Assembly: GCA_023251075.1 (NCBI GenBank) | Contig: JAHEZM010000031.1 | Location: 1 to 34,883, forward strand | DNA length: 34,883 nt | Direction of reading: 5' to 3' | Source: Flavobacteriales bacterium | GTDB lineage: Bacteria; Bacteroidota; Bacteroidia; Flavobacteriales_C; GCA-002722245 | Part shown: in pieces, positions 17,143-25,926 of the stretch | Layout: the number at the start of each line of letters is the position of its first letter | Numbering within the stretch: the stretch's first letter is position 1 | Translations under genes and position numbers: made by a program | The notes under the pieces: generated by a model | What the model was told of the DNA's origin: nothing | The model's input: the letters and a program-made list of their open reading frames with translations, nothing else | Databases searched by the model: none

Positions 17143-20100
17143 TTATTTCTTGAATTTCAATGAAATATTCCCAATTCCATCAATAATTTTTCTGAATACA
17201 TCGAAGTACAAAGTAACATAAAGAAACATTGCCATGGAAATAATCACAAAAATATTGACCCAAAAAGTGTTAAACTGTTTGCCAAATAATTTTTTTGAAG
17301 GAGCAAAAAAGTGGGCTCTGAATGATTCTGAGTCGCGATAAATAGGATTGTCTTTTTGAACAAACTGTTCTTCTGATACAATAATTTTCTCTGTTTCAGC
17401 ACTGTTTTTTATCAAGTTATTCAAACTTTCGTTTTCAAATTGATCTCTGAAAACGAGAAATTCTTTCATTTTTTCAGCAGAGTCATTCAATTTGTTGATA
17501 GTATCATTTTTCAATTTGTCGTAACCTCTATAGTAAAAGATATAATCTTCTTTTAGTTTAGGAAGATCGATCATTATTTTCTTAATCAGGTCACCGGTAA
17601 TCTGTTCAGGTTTTTCAGGCAATACAAAGCTGAATTTAAAAGTATTGTCTTTTCTATTCATTTCTTGTTTTAGTTCATGATGAATCAGAGCCAAATTCTT
17701 TGATAAATTTCCTTTATTTACAGGCTTATTGAAATAATCTAAGGTACTGGCTAAACTATCTTGGAGGCCCACTAACCAATGATCTTTTTTATAACTATAA
17801 AAGGCAATTTGTTTTTCTTGTTTGTAGAATATTCTTTCAAATTCATTGTCTTTAAATTGATTTACAGCCAAGGCCTCAAAGGCCCATCTTGAAGTCATTA
17901 ACTCTCCGGCCATTGGCACATGGGTTTGAGAGGCAAGTGTTGGGTTTAATTTATCAAACTTCACAATCACCCCACTTAACAACAATTGAGGAATCAATAA
18001 AATTGGAATTAAAATATAAATGGTAACTACTGAATCAAAAGCCGATGAAATATTTAGTCCTAATAAATTGGCGAAGCAAGACGTAACAAACAATACCAAC
18101 CAATAATCCATAGTTAAACCTTGAATATCAAGAATGGTATTTCCAATAATTACATAAGTGAAGGTTTGAATAGCGGAAATCAATATCATAATTCCTACTT
18201 TACTTAGTAAATAACTTGATCGACTAAGATTTAAGAAAGATTCTCTTTTCAATATTTTTTGATCGCGAATGATTTCTTCGGCACTTACTGTTAATCCTAA
18301 GAACAAAGCTACCACCACACTCATGAATAAGTAAGCCGTTAAGTTTTCGTTGTATCTGAAGATATATTCTGCATCGGCCGCTTCAGTACTGTAATATCTT
18401 ACCATATATGATAAGATGATGGCCAGCAAAGGAGCTTCCAGGAAATTGATCAGCATATATTGTGTGTTCGCCAGTTTCGATAAAACATCGCGAACAAAAA
18501 ACACTTTAAATTGGTTGAGCTTTTTAGGAATTCTATAAACACCAGCAGGAATATCGTTTACAGCACTTTTATCTTTGGCTACTTTGTCGATTAACTGCTG
18601 TTCTAATTCTGTTTTGAAATAATCATTCCATTGTTTTGGCGAAACTTTTCGGGTAGGAGTGATGTTACCATATTCATCCACCACCTTTGTTTCAATGATA
18701 TTGAAAATTTGTTCAGGATTAACATTACCGCATTCATGGCATTCGCTCTCATTTGCGTTAACGTGGTTAATGGCTTTTTTAAAATAAATAACGGCATCTA
18801 CCGGATTTCCATAGTAAATTGGAAAACCACCAGTATCTAAAATGAAAAGATTATCGAACATTTTAAATATATCGGAGGAAGGTTGATGGATCACCACAAA
18901 CACCAATTTCCCTTTTAAAGCCAATTCTTTTAAAAGATCCATAATGTTTTCAGAATCTCTCGATGATAAACCAGAGGTTGGCTCATCCACGAAAAGAACC
19001 TGAGGTTCACGAATCAATTCCAAGGCAATATTCAAACGTTTTCTTTGTCCGCCCGATATTTTCTTATTTAAAGGATTACCAACTTTTAAATGACGAATTT
19101 CATACAAGCCAATATCTTTTAATAAGCCAGATACTTTTTTTGTTATTGCCTCATTGCTTAATGAATCATAACAAAGTTTAGTATTAAAATATAAGTTTTG
19201 AAAAACGGTTAAGTCTTCCAATAATAAGTCGTCTTGAGAAATATGACCGATCACACCTTCCAGCTTTTCGGTTTCTTTATGAATATCGACACCATTAATT
19301 TTAATGCTACCGCTTGTTGGAGCAGTAGTTCCATTTAAAACGTTTAATAAGGTTGATTTACCAGCACCGCTGGCACCCATTACCCCAATTAAATGACCAC
19401 TTTCTTCCGATAAATTAAGGTTATGCAAGCCAATTTGTTTTTCATTGAATTGAAAAACAACATTGTCAATTGTAAAATGAATTGTTTGTAAATCACTAAC
19501 ATTTCTGAAATTACTAGTGATATCACTATAATAGATGGGAAGTACCTTTTGGTTTCTAAGCGACGAACCGTGTGATAAAAAATAAACTCTGCTTTCTTCT
19601 ATAACCTGTCCGTTCAAGTACATTGCCTGCATTCCAAAGTAGCGAATAACATACATTCCCACGCTTTGAACTTGTAAAACTATAATAGGAGAGGGAAGTG
19701 CTTCCGAGAAAATATGTTTGGTTTGATCGACCACAAAATCTTTTTGATTGTTTACCACCAAAAAGTTTGCTGCCTGCGGAATGGAAGTAGCTGAAGCTTT
19801 AACAAATTCAGTACATTCTTTAAACTCTTGTTCACCAATATTAAATGTTGAAGCAACGGTTTCAACAAATTCAATTTCTTGTTCACCAATTTCCTTATCA
19901 GAATAAATAAATTCTAATAATCTTAGCAATACAACGATTTTTTGATTTTGGGTTAATTCAGAATTGATCTCTGTACAAATCACCAGTACTTTCACTGAAT
20001 TTACAGAAGTTCTTTTTTTCTTTCTTTCGCCTTCTTTTGAAAGTTTCTGATGTTTTTCAAGATATTCTTCAAAGATGACCAGGTAATTTTCAACCTGATC

Positions 20101-20220
20101 GATACTTAATTGTTGTTTCAAGAATGCTTTAACCACCGATCTACCATCGTGATTCAAGCTATCTACCTTCGCGATGATGGCAAACAGCTGCATTAATGCT
20201 CTTAATATTCTTTCACTCAT
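17143..20220 (-). CDS. ABCG-type transporter with N-terminal TerB-like domain
   Basis: 1025-residue fused ABC transporter. Residues about 1-150 form a TerB-like helical domain (LLRLLEFIYSDKEIGEQEIEF, VETVASTFNIGEQEFKECTE). About 165-245 is a small beta-rich segment. The ATPase domain spans about 250-480: Walker A GASGAGKST (about 280), signature ISGGQRKRLN (about 390), Walker B VLFVDEPTSG (about 408), and VIHQPSSD for the H-loop. ATPase first, membrane domain last is the order of the ABCG/WHITE group. An ABC2-type membrane domain follows with about six helices (about 590-785), then a long extracytoplasmic region (about 790-985) and a last helix (about 995-1012). Substrate unknown. First gene of the run that leads to dabB. 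Confidence 0.88.
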   Translation of the reverse strand: MSERILRALMQLFAIIAKVDSLNHDGRSVVKAFLKQQLSIDQVENYLVIFEEYLEKHQKLSKEGERKKKRTSVNSVKVLVICTEINSELTQNQKIVVLLRLLEFIYSDKEIGEQEIEFVETVASTFNIGEQEFKECTEFVKASATSIPQAANFLVVNNQKDFVVDQTKHIFSEALPSPIIVLQVQSVGMYVIRYFGMQAMYLNGQVIEESRVYFLSHGSSLRNQKVLPIYYSDITSNFRNVSDLQTIHFTIDNVVFQFNEKQIGLHNLNLSEESGHLIGVMGASGAGKSTLLNVLNGTTAPTSGSIKINGVDIHKETEKLEGVIGHISQDDLLLEDLTVFQNLYFNTKLCYDSLSNEAITKKVSGLLKDIGLYEIRHLKVGNPLNKKISGGQRKRLNIALELIREPQVLFVDEPTSGLSSRDSENIMDLLKELALKGKLVFVVIHQPSSDIFKMFDNLFILDTGGFPIYYGNPVDAVIYFKKAINHVNANESECHECGNVNPEQIFNIIETKVVDEYGNITPTRKVSPKQWNDYFKTELEQQLIDKVAKDKSAVNDIPAGVYRIPKKLNQFKVFFVRDVLSKLANTQYMLINFLEAPLLAIILSYMVRYYSTEAADAEYIFRYNENLTAYLFMSVVVALFLGLTVSAEEIIRDQKILKRESFLNLSRSSYLLSKVGIMILISAIQTFTYVIIGNTILDIQGLTMDYWLVLFVTSCFANLLGLNISSAFDSVVTIYILIPILLIPQLLLSGVIVKFDKLNPTLASQTHVPMAGELMTSRWAFEALAVNQFKDNEFERIFYKQEKQIAFYSYKKDHWLVGLQDSLASTLDYFNKPVNKGNLSKNLALIHHELKQEMNRKDNTFKFSFVLPEKPEQITGDLIKKIMIDLPKLKEDYIFYYRGYDKLKNDTINKLNDSAEKMKEFLVFRDQFENESLNNLIKNSAETEKIIVSEEQFVQKDNPIYRDSESFRAHFFAPSKKLFGKQFNTFWVNIFVIISMAMFLYVTLYFDVFRKIIDGIGNISLKFKK

Positions 20221-20233
20221 TCTTTTGCGCTGC

Positions 20234-20274
20234 GATAAAAATAAAAAAAGGCACCGATAAAAACCAGTGCCTTT
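20234..20274 (-). terminator. Rho-independent terminator after the secreted-protein pair
   Basis: On the minus strand, arms AAAGGCAC and GTGCCTTT with a 12-base loop are followed by a T-rich run (TTTTTATTTTT). It lies between the stop at 20293 and the transporter start at 20220, so it separates the two transcription units. Confidence 0.8.
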
Positions 20275-20292
20275 CTATATTTATTATTCTCA

Positions 20293-20718
20293 TTATTGCT
20301 GTTTGAAACCAATTAAAACAACTGCACAACCCGACTTGGTATAAGTCTGATCCAAATTGGCTTCAATAGTACATTCAATAGTTGATTCTACTTTAAAATC
20401 CCAGTATGGAGTATTGCCGTGAGAGGCGCTATTGAAAATTTCATTTTTTTCAGAATCAAATAGTTTAAAAACCAAGGCTCCTTCACCAAATCCGCTACAA
20501 GCAGAAATTCGATATTGGGTTCCACCGTAAAAAGTAGTTTCAAATGAAGCGATATCTTCATTGGCTAGTAAAGCACGGTACGACTGTCCATCAGAAACGT
20601 AAGCCGACGTAAAGAATTTGCCACAGAAATCAGCGATAGTATCACACATTTGCGCCTTTGCATTGAATGATATTGCTGAAAATCCTGTTATTAGAGCTGC
20701 GATAAATAGCTTTTTCAT
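20293..20718 (-). CDS. Small secreted protein, unrecognised
   Basis: 141 residues with a clear signal peptide (MKKLFIAALITGFSAISFNAKA, cleavage near residue 22). The mature part begins QMCDTIADFCGKFF, holds five or six cysteines that could form disulfides, and looks like a compact beta sandwich (TQYRISACSGFGEGALVFKLFD ...). Such folds can resemble PPC or carbohydrate-binding modules, but I do not recognise a family. It starts 13 bases after the lipoprotein gene at 20732, so the two are co-transcribed. Confidence 0.78.
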   Translation of the reverse strand: MKKLFIAALITGFSAISFNAKAQMCDTIADFCGKFFTSAYVSDGQSYRALLANEDIASFETTFYGGTQYRISACSGFGEGALVFKLFDSEKNEIFNSASHGNTPYWDFKVESTIECTIEANLDQTYTKSGCAVVLIGFKQQ

Positions 20719-20731
20719 GTCTGACCAAAAA

Positions 20732-21640
20732 TTAGTTTTGAACGATAGTATTTCTTAATGCAATTATTTTCTCAGTAATTGATTTGTAAATTTCATCGCT
20801 CATCTGAGGTGTTGAAGTTGATTTGATAGTAGTGATTTTATTCGCCTTGTCGGTAACCGGAGGAATGTATTTATAAACGAAAGTTACTTGATCGTACAAT
20901 TCTTTAATTTCCGATAATTTATTGGTAACAACAGACACATCTTCTTGAGCACCACCATGTAAACTTAACATTTCAATCAGGTTGTCGATAGATAATTTTT
21001 GTTCGGCAATTCTTTTAAGAACATCAGCATGAGGTTTTTTACCCGCTGAGTTAACTGCTAAATACATACTTTCTATCCATCCTCCCGTTACTATCAAAGC
21101 CCCCACATCTTCCATATGGTTGTTTTTTAAGTAATGATCGCAATCTCTATAAGTACTGGATACCAAGAAAAGAAGAGAATCTCTGTTGGTCACATTTTTT
21201 TGAATTCTTTCTAAGGTAGCTTTGTCGAAAGCTTGAGATAAACCTAATCCATCAGAAAGCTTTTTAACACTTTTCATATACTTCAAGGCATCATCAGAGT
21301 GATCGTAGATAGAAGTGTACCCTAAATCAGCTCCGTAAATACCAAGGTTTAATGCCTTAGAATATTGAGTAGTGTACTGATCAACCTTATCGTTTTTATT
21401 TAAAATAGCAGCATTGTAAGAGGCCCCGGTTTGTTTAATTAACAAGGATAACTGCAAAGGTGATGGTATGCTAAAATTCTTGCCGTTTAAAGTCGCAATT
21501 GGAGGAAGGCCAGGTAAAGTTCCTTTTCCATCTCCGTTATCGTCTTTAGGATCATCGCCATCCGGACAAGCAGTCAAAAGCGTAATACTTACTGCTGCTA
21601 AAGCAAATCCTTTGAAAAATGTTCTAATGTTCATACACAT
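20732..21640 (-). CDS. Predicted lipoprotein, unrecognised
   Basis: 302 residues. The signal sequence ends in the lipobox LLTAC (Cys at about 25), followed by an acidic linker rich in Asp and Gly (PDGDDPKDDNGDGKG), a common spacer in surface lipoproteins of Bacteroidota. The rest (about 60-300) is mostly alpha-helical. No enzymatic motif is seen. Two in-frame ATGs are possible: 21640 (MCMN...) and 21634 (MNIRTFFKG...); the second gives the more typical signal peptide. First gene of a two-gene unit that ends at the terminator near 20250. Confidence 0.78.
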   Translation of the reverse strand: MCMNIRTFFKGFALAAVSITLLTACPDGDDPKDDNGDGKGTLPGLPPIATLNGKNFSIPSPLQLSLLIKQTGASYNAAILNKNDKVDQYTTQYSKALNLGIYGADLGYTSIYDHSDDALKYMKSVKKLSDGLGLSQAFDKATLERIQKNVTNRDSLLFLVSSTYRDCDHYLKNNHMEDVGALIVTGGWIESMYLAVNSAGKKPHADVLKRIAEQKLSIDNLIEMLSLHGGAQEDVSVVTNKLSEIKELYDQVTFVYKYIPPVTDKANKITTIKSTSTPQMSDEIYKSITEKIIALRNTIVQN

Positions 21641-21811
21641 CAGTTTATCTATAATTTAGTGTAAAAGTCTTTTGAAATTCCCTTGTTTAAAACAAATTGT
21701 TTGTTCTCCCGCAAGATTTCAATATGCAATAATAAAAAAACCTTCTTAATTCTATCACTTTTCTTGAAATTAATTTATGGATAATCTTTTAAAAACAAAA
21801 GAATGTTTATC

Positions 21812-21819
21812 TATATTTG
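21812..21819 (+). promoter_or_regulatory. Putative -7 box (TATATTTG) for pfkA
   Basis: Exact TAnnTTTG match 30 bases before the pfkA ATG, with a T-run (21787-21790) about 21 bases upstream as a poor -33 element. It lies in the divergent spacer between the lipoprotein gene and pfkA. Confidence 0.5.
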
Positions 21820-21849
21820 CGAGTTGGAAGATAATTATAATGTTTTGAA

Positions 21850-22821
21850 ATGAAGAAAATAGGAGTTTTAACATCAGGAGGCGATTCTCCGGGAATGAAT
21901 GCAGCAATTAGAGCAGTAGTAAGAACAGCTATATTTAATAAGTATGAAGTAGTGGGGGTTAGAAGGGGATATGATGGGTTGATTGATGCTGATTTTATAG
22001 ATATGCCAAGTTCATCGGTAGCCAATATCATTCAAAGAGGGGGTACTATTTTAAAAACAATGAGAAGTGCTCGCTTTATGACTAAAGAAGGTCGTCAGCA
22101 AGCTTTCGATAATTTAAAGAAACACAATATTGAAGCTTTGGTGGTGATTGGTGGTGACGGAACCTTCACGGGGGCTGCGGTTTTTAACTCTGAACATGAT
22201 TTTCCAATAGTTGGTTTACCGGGTACTATTGATAATGATTTAATTGGTACTGATTTTACCATTGGTTATGATACTGCATTAAATACTGTAATTGAAGCGG
22301 TAGATAAAATTCGCGATACAGCCGATTCTCACAATCGTTTATTTATTGTAGAGGTAATGGGCAAAGATGCGGGGTATATTGCCTTGCGTTCAGGTATTGG
22401 TGCCGGTGCAGAAGCTATTTTATATCCTGAATCTAAAGATCATTACATTGATCATTTGATCAAAAAACTGGAAGATGGCAAACGTCGTCAAAAACAAAGC
22501 AGTATCATCATTGTTGCTGAAGGTAGTAAAGAAGGCGGAGCAGCTGAAGTAGCAGCAAAAGTGAAAGAAAGATTTGATTACGATACAAGAGTAGTGGTGT
22601 TGGGGCACGTTCAGCGTGGTGGCTCTCCAAGTTGCATGGAGCGTGTTCGTGCTTCTCAAATGGGAATGGCTGCCGTAGAGGCTTTAGTGAGCGGAAAGAA
22701 AAATGTGATGATTGGTATTGTAGATAAAAAAATTGCCTATACACCATTCGAAAAAGCAATTAAACATACGGGTAGTATGAATGCCGACTTGCTAAGACTA
22801 GCAGAGGTATTGTCGCTTTAA
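21850..22821 (+). CDS. pfkA: ATP-dependent 6-phosphofructokinase
   Basis: Phosphorylates fructose 6-phosphate to fructose 1,6-bisphosphate, the committed step of glycolysis. 323 residues, like the bacterial PfkA group. N-terminal GVLTSGGDSPGMNAAIRAVVR binds nucleotide. GGDG at 101-104 has Gly at the position that is Asp in pyrophosphate-dependent enzymes, and PGTIDND (124-130) has Gly where those have Lys, so ATP is the expected donor. D128 is the catalytic base. Arginines of the allosteric region are present (about 155-215). Followed by a hairpin and priA; the pair may or may not be one transcript. Confidence 0.96.
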   Translation: MKKIGVLTSGGDSPGMNAAIRAVVRTAIFNKYEVVGVRRGYDGLIDADFIDMPSSSVANIIQRGGTILKTMRSARFMTKEGRQQAFDNLKKHNIEALVVIGGDGTFTGAAVFNSEHDFPIVGLPGTIDNDLIGTDFTIGYDTALNTVIEAVDKIRDTADSHNRLFIVEVMGKDAGYIALRSGIGAGAEAILYPESKDHYIDHLIKKLEDGKRRQKQSSIIIVAEGSKEGGAAEVAAKVKERFDYDTRVVVLGHVQRGGSPSCMERVRASQMGMAAVEALVSGKKNVMIGIVDKKIAYTPFEKAIKHTGSMNADLLRLAEVLSL

Positions 22822-22826
22822 AATTT

Positions 22827-22858
22827 AGATCTTTTCAAGTGTAAAACTTGAAAGATCT
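22827..22858 (+). terminator. Hairpin after pfkA, probable weak terminator
   Basis: Arms AGATCTTTTCAAGT and ACTTGAAAGATCT pair with one bulged T around a GTAAA loop, followed by the imperfect T-run TATTTCAAATTTTATT. It lies in the 55-base gap between pfkA and priA and could reduce read-through. Confidence 0.6.
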
Positions 22859-22876
22859 TATTTCAAATTTTATTAC

Positions 22877-25330
22877 ATGAAGAAATTCGCCGATGTATTA
22901 TTGCCCATTCCCATCAAAGGCAGTTTTACTTATCGGGTTCCTTTTGAAATCATTGATTTTATTAATGTTGGTAAAAGAGTAGTGGTTCCTTTTGGGAAGT
23001 CGAAATTCTACACCGGTATTGTGAAAAAATTGCACGATACCACTCCCGAAAAATATGAAGCAAAGGATATTGCCGCTGTTTTGGATGAACATCCTATCGT
23101 TAGAGATTTTCAAATACAGTTGTGGGAATGGATAGCGGAATATTATATGTGTACTCCTGGCGAAGTGATGCAATGTGCCATGCCATCCGCCTTTTTAATT
23201 TCCAGCGAAACAAAAGTGGTTCTTCAGGATGGCTTTTCAGTGGAAGGGGAGTTGTCGCAAAGAGAAGAGGTTTTAGTAGAAGCTCTTCAAAACAGAAAAA
23301 TTTTGAGTTATAAAGAGATTTCTGAATTGCTAGGCATCAAAACTATTCATCCTATTTTGAAATCATTATTTGATCGTAAAGTGATTTCTTTTTTTGAGGA
23401 ACTTCAGGATACATACAAACCTAAACTAGAAAGTTTTTTATCTCTCGCCCAAGAATATCGCAATGAAATTAATTTGAACGATTTGTTTAAATCTCTTTCC
23501 AGATCACCCAAGCAGGAAGATGTGTTGTTGAAATTTATTTCTTTGGCTCAACCTCAATTGGTTTCGTTTAGCATTTCGAAAAAGAAGTTTTTATTGCATG
23601 ATGGTATTTCTGTTTCCGGTTTACAATCATTGATGAAACGAGGTGTTTTTGTGGAGGAAGAGAGAGAAGCAGGAAGATTGAATGCTGTAGAAAGTGAATT
23701 GTTATTGTCGAAAGAATTGAATGATTTTCAATTACAAGCTTTATCTGAAATAAAGCAATCGTTTAAAAAGTATGATGTAACCTTACTTCATGGAATTACA
23801 GGTTCTGGAAAAACGGAAATATATATCAACTTAATAGAGGAGCAAATTCAACAAGGAAAACAAGTGTTGTATTTGTTACCTGAAATTGCATTAACTACAC
23901 AAATCATTTCCCGATTGCAAAAGGTTTTAGGTAATCAGGTAGGAGTATATCATTCTCGGTACAACAATAGCGAACGATTAGAAGTTTGGAATAAGGTATT
24001 GAACAATGAATATAAAGTGGTGTTGGGCGCTCGTTCCTCTATGTTTATGCCTTTTAATAATTTAGGTTTGGTGATTGTGGATGAGGAGCATGAAGCTAGT
24101 TTTAAGCAACAAGATCCTGCTCCACGTTATAATGCCAGAGATGTATCGGTGGTTTTAGCTTCTTATTTTAAGGCCAAGGTTTTGATGGGTTCAGCAACCC
24201 CTTCTATTGAAAGTTATCATAATGCAGTACAGGGAAAATATGCTTTGGTGAAATTAGATAAACGTCATGGTGGAATTCTTTTACCCGAAATTCAATGTGC
24301 AGATGTACAAGAGGAAAAGAAAAAGAAATTAATGACTTCTATCTTTTCATCGCTTTTGATCAAAAATATGACAGAAGCATTGGAAAATAGAGAGCAGATT
24401 ATATTGTTTCAAAACAGAAGAGGATTTGCACCGGTGATAGAATGTAGTACGTGCGGACATATACCGAAATGCAACAAATGTGATGTGAGTTTAACCTATC
24501 ATAAATTCACTAATTTATTGAAGTGTCATTATTGTGGTTACTCTGAAAAGAAAAGTATTTCTTGTGTAGCTTGTGGAAGTATTGAATTGGAAATGGTAGG
24601 CTTTGGTACGCAAAAAATTGAAGAGGGAATCAAGCAGTTTTTTCCAAAAGCAAAAATTGGAAGAATGGATTGGGATACTACCCGAACTAAAAATTCATAT
24701 CAACAAATCATTGCCGATTTCGAAGATAGAAATATTGATATATTGGTGGGAACACAAATGGTTTCTAAAGGTTTGGATTTCGATAATGTTGCTTTAGTGG
24801 GAATTTTGAATGCTGATCAAATGCTCAATTTTCCTGATTTCCGTGCGCACGAACGAGCTTATCAAATGATGTTGCAGGTGAGTGGTAGAGCAGGAAGAAA
24901 AAATAAAAGAGGTAAAGTAATAGTTCAAACTTACAATCCTCATCACAACATTATTCAATATGTGATGGAGAACAATTATGAGGCATTGTATCATTCCGAA
25001 ATTTTGCAACGTCGAAATTTGAATTATCCTCCCTTTTATCGTTTTATTACTTTAACGGTTAAACATGTAAGTGCAGAATTACTCAATGCTTCAGCTGAAT
25101 TTTTAGCCGAAAAATTGAGGGTTTTATCAACAGAGGTGGAAGTGGTGGGTCCTGAGTTTCCTGTGATTGCTCGAATAAGAGGTGAATATATTAAAGAAAT
25201 ACTGATTAAAATTCCAAGAACTTTACCCGTAAATACAGTGAAAAATTTGATTCATGAAAAGGTAAATCTTTTCAATGTTACCGACCCATTTAAAAAATGT
25301 AGAGTGATCGTAGATGTAGATCCATATTAG
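22877..25330 (+). CDS. priA: Primosomal replication-restart helicase
   Basis: PriA reloads the replisome at collapsed forks. 817 residues. An N-terminal 3'-DNA-binding domain (about 1-105, FADVLLPIPIKGSFTYRVP) is followed by a winged-helix region, then the helicase lobes: Walker A GITGSGKT (306-313, K312), DEEH (402-405), GSATPS, and QMVSKGLDFDNV with GRAGR in lobe 2. The zinc-binding insertion has paired cysteines at C523/C526 and C532/C535 plus a second set (KCHYCGY, SCVACGS), giving the usual eight ligands. Its stop overlaps that of the convergent NUDIX gene by three bases. Confidence 0.96.
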   Translation: MKKFADVLLPIPIKGSFTYRVPFEIIDFINVGKRVVVPFGKSKFYTGIVKKLHDTTPEKYEAKDIAAVLDEHPIVRDFQIQLWEWIAEYYMCTPGEVMQCAMPSAFLISSETKVVLQDGFSVEGELSQREEVLVEALQNRKILSYKEISELLGIKTIHPILKSLFDRKVISFFEELQDTYKPKLESFLSLAQEYRNEINLNDLFKSLSRSPKQEDVLLKFISLAQPQLVSFSISKKKFLLHDGISVSGLQSLMKRGVFVEEEREAGRLNAVESELLLSKELNDFQLQALSEIKQSFKKYDVTLLHGITGSGKTEIYINLIEEQIQQGKQVLYLLPEIALTTQIISRLQKVLGNQVGVYHSRYNNSERLEVWNKVLNNEYKVVLGARSSMFMPFNNLGLVIVDEEHEASFKQQDPAPRYNARDVSVVLASYFKAKVLMGSATPSIESYHNAVQGKYALVKLDKRHGGILLPEIQCADVQEEKKKKLMTSIFSSLLIKNMTEALENREQIILFQNRRGFAPVIECSTCGHIPKCNKCDVSLTYHKFTNLLKCHYCGYSEKKSISCVACGSIELEMVGFGTQKIEEGIKQFFPKAKIGRMDWDTTRTKNSYQQIIADFEDRNIDILVGTQMVSKGLDFDNVALVGILNADQMLNFPDFRAHERAYQMMLQVSGRAGRKNKRGKVIVQTYNPHHNIIQYVMENNYEALYHSEILQRRNLNYPPFYRFITLTVKHVSAELLNASAEFLAEKLRVLSTEVEVVGPEFPVIARIRGEYIKEILIKIPRTLPVNTVKNLIHEKVNLFNVTDPFKKCRVIVDVDPY

Positions 25331-25884
25331 ATTTCTCCCTTGTCTATCAAATATTTTGTTTTATGAACTGCAATGATAGTCATGCTATCGGTAATCTCCC
25401 CGTTCAACACCATTTCGTAAACTTTTGAGAAAGGTAGTTTTCTAAGTGCTAATTGCTCATCTTCATCAGGGTGAGATTCGTGGAAGGTTAAATCTTGAGC
25501 AACATATAAAATAGCATATTCATCACTCACGCAATTGCTCATGTGAAATTCTTGAATTTTAGTCCAGTTTTTCGCTTTAATTCCTGTTTCTTCTGAAAGT
25601 TCTCTTTTCGCAGACTCTAATGGCTCCACACCTTTTTTTCCACCACCTTCGGGTATTTCCCAACTATAAGCTCCAACAGGAAAACGCCATTGTCCCACCA
25701 GCCAGGTATTGTATTCTTCATCCAAAGGAAGAATACCAATAGCCAAATTTTTAAAATTAACAGTGCTGTAATTGGCTGGTTTACCCGCTGGATTTAAAAC
25801 ATCGTATTTTTTTATCTTAATCCATGGTGTATCATGCACTTCTTCTTCACTCAATATAGTCCATGGGTTTTTATGTTCCGACAT
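25327..25884 (-). CDS. NUDIX hydrolase, ADP-sugar pyrophosphatase type
   Basis: 185-residue cytosolic hydrolase of nucleoside diphosphates linked to another group. The Nudix box runs at about 79-101 (GGGKKGVEPLESAKREL then SEETGI): the metal-binding REL-x-EE-x-G core is intact, although the spacing between the upstream Glu and the core is one residue shorter than the textbook G-x5-E-x7-REU. WEIPEGGG before it and the VSDEYAILYVAQDL segment after it resemble ADP-ribose pyrophosphatases. Divergent from the Smr gene. Confidence 0.88.
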   Translation of the reverse strand: MSEHKNPWTILSEEEVHDTPWIKIKKYDVLNPAGKPANYSTVNFKNLAIGILPLDEEYNTWLVGQWRFPVGAYSWEIPEGGGKKGVEPLESAKRELSEETGIKAKNWTKIQEFHMSNCVSDEYAILYVAQDLTFHESHPDEDEQLALRKLPFSKVYEMVLNGEITDSMTIIAVHKTKYLIDKGEI

Positions 25885-25926
25885 TTTTTCCTTTTTTTGG
25901 TAAAAATAGGGCTTTATTTAAAAGTT

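Noticed and set aside
21850-22821. Pyrophosphate-dependent phosphofructokinase
   Set aside because: Gly at position 104 and PGTIDND at 124-130 mark the ATP-dependent form.
25834-25926. Upstream start for the Smr gene
   Set aside because: It would overlap the divergent NUDIX gene and add an aromatic-rich stretch with no family match; the GTG at 25927 begins the conserved region.
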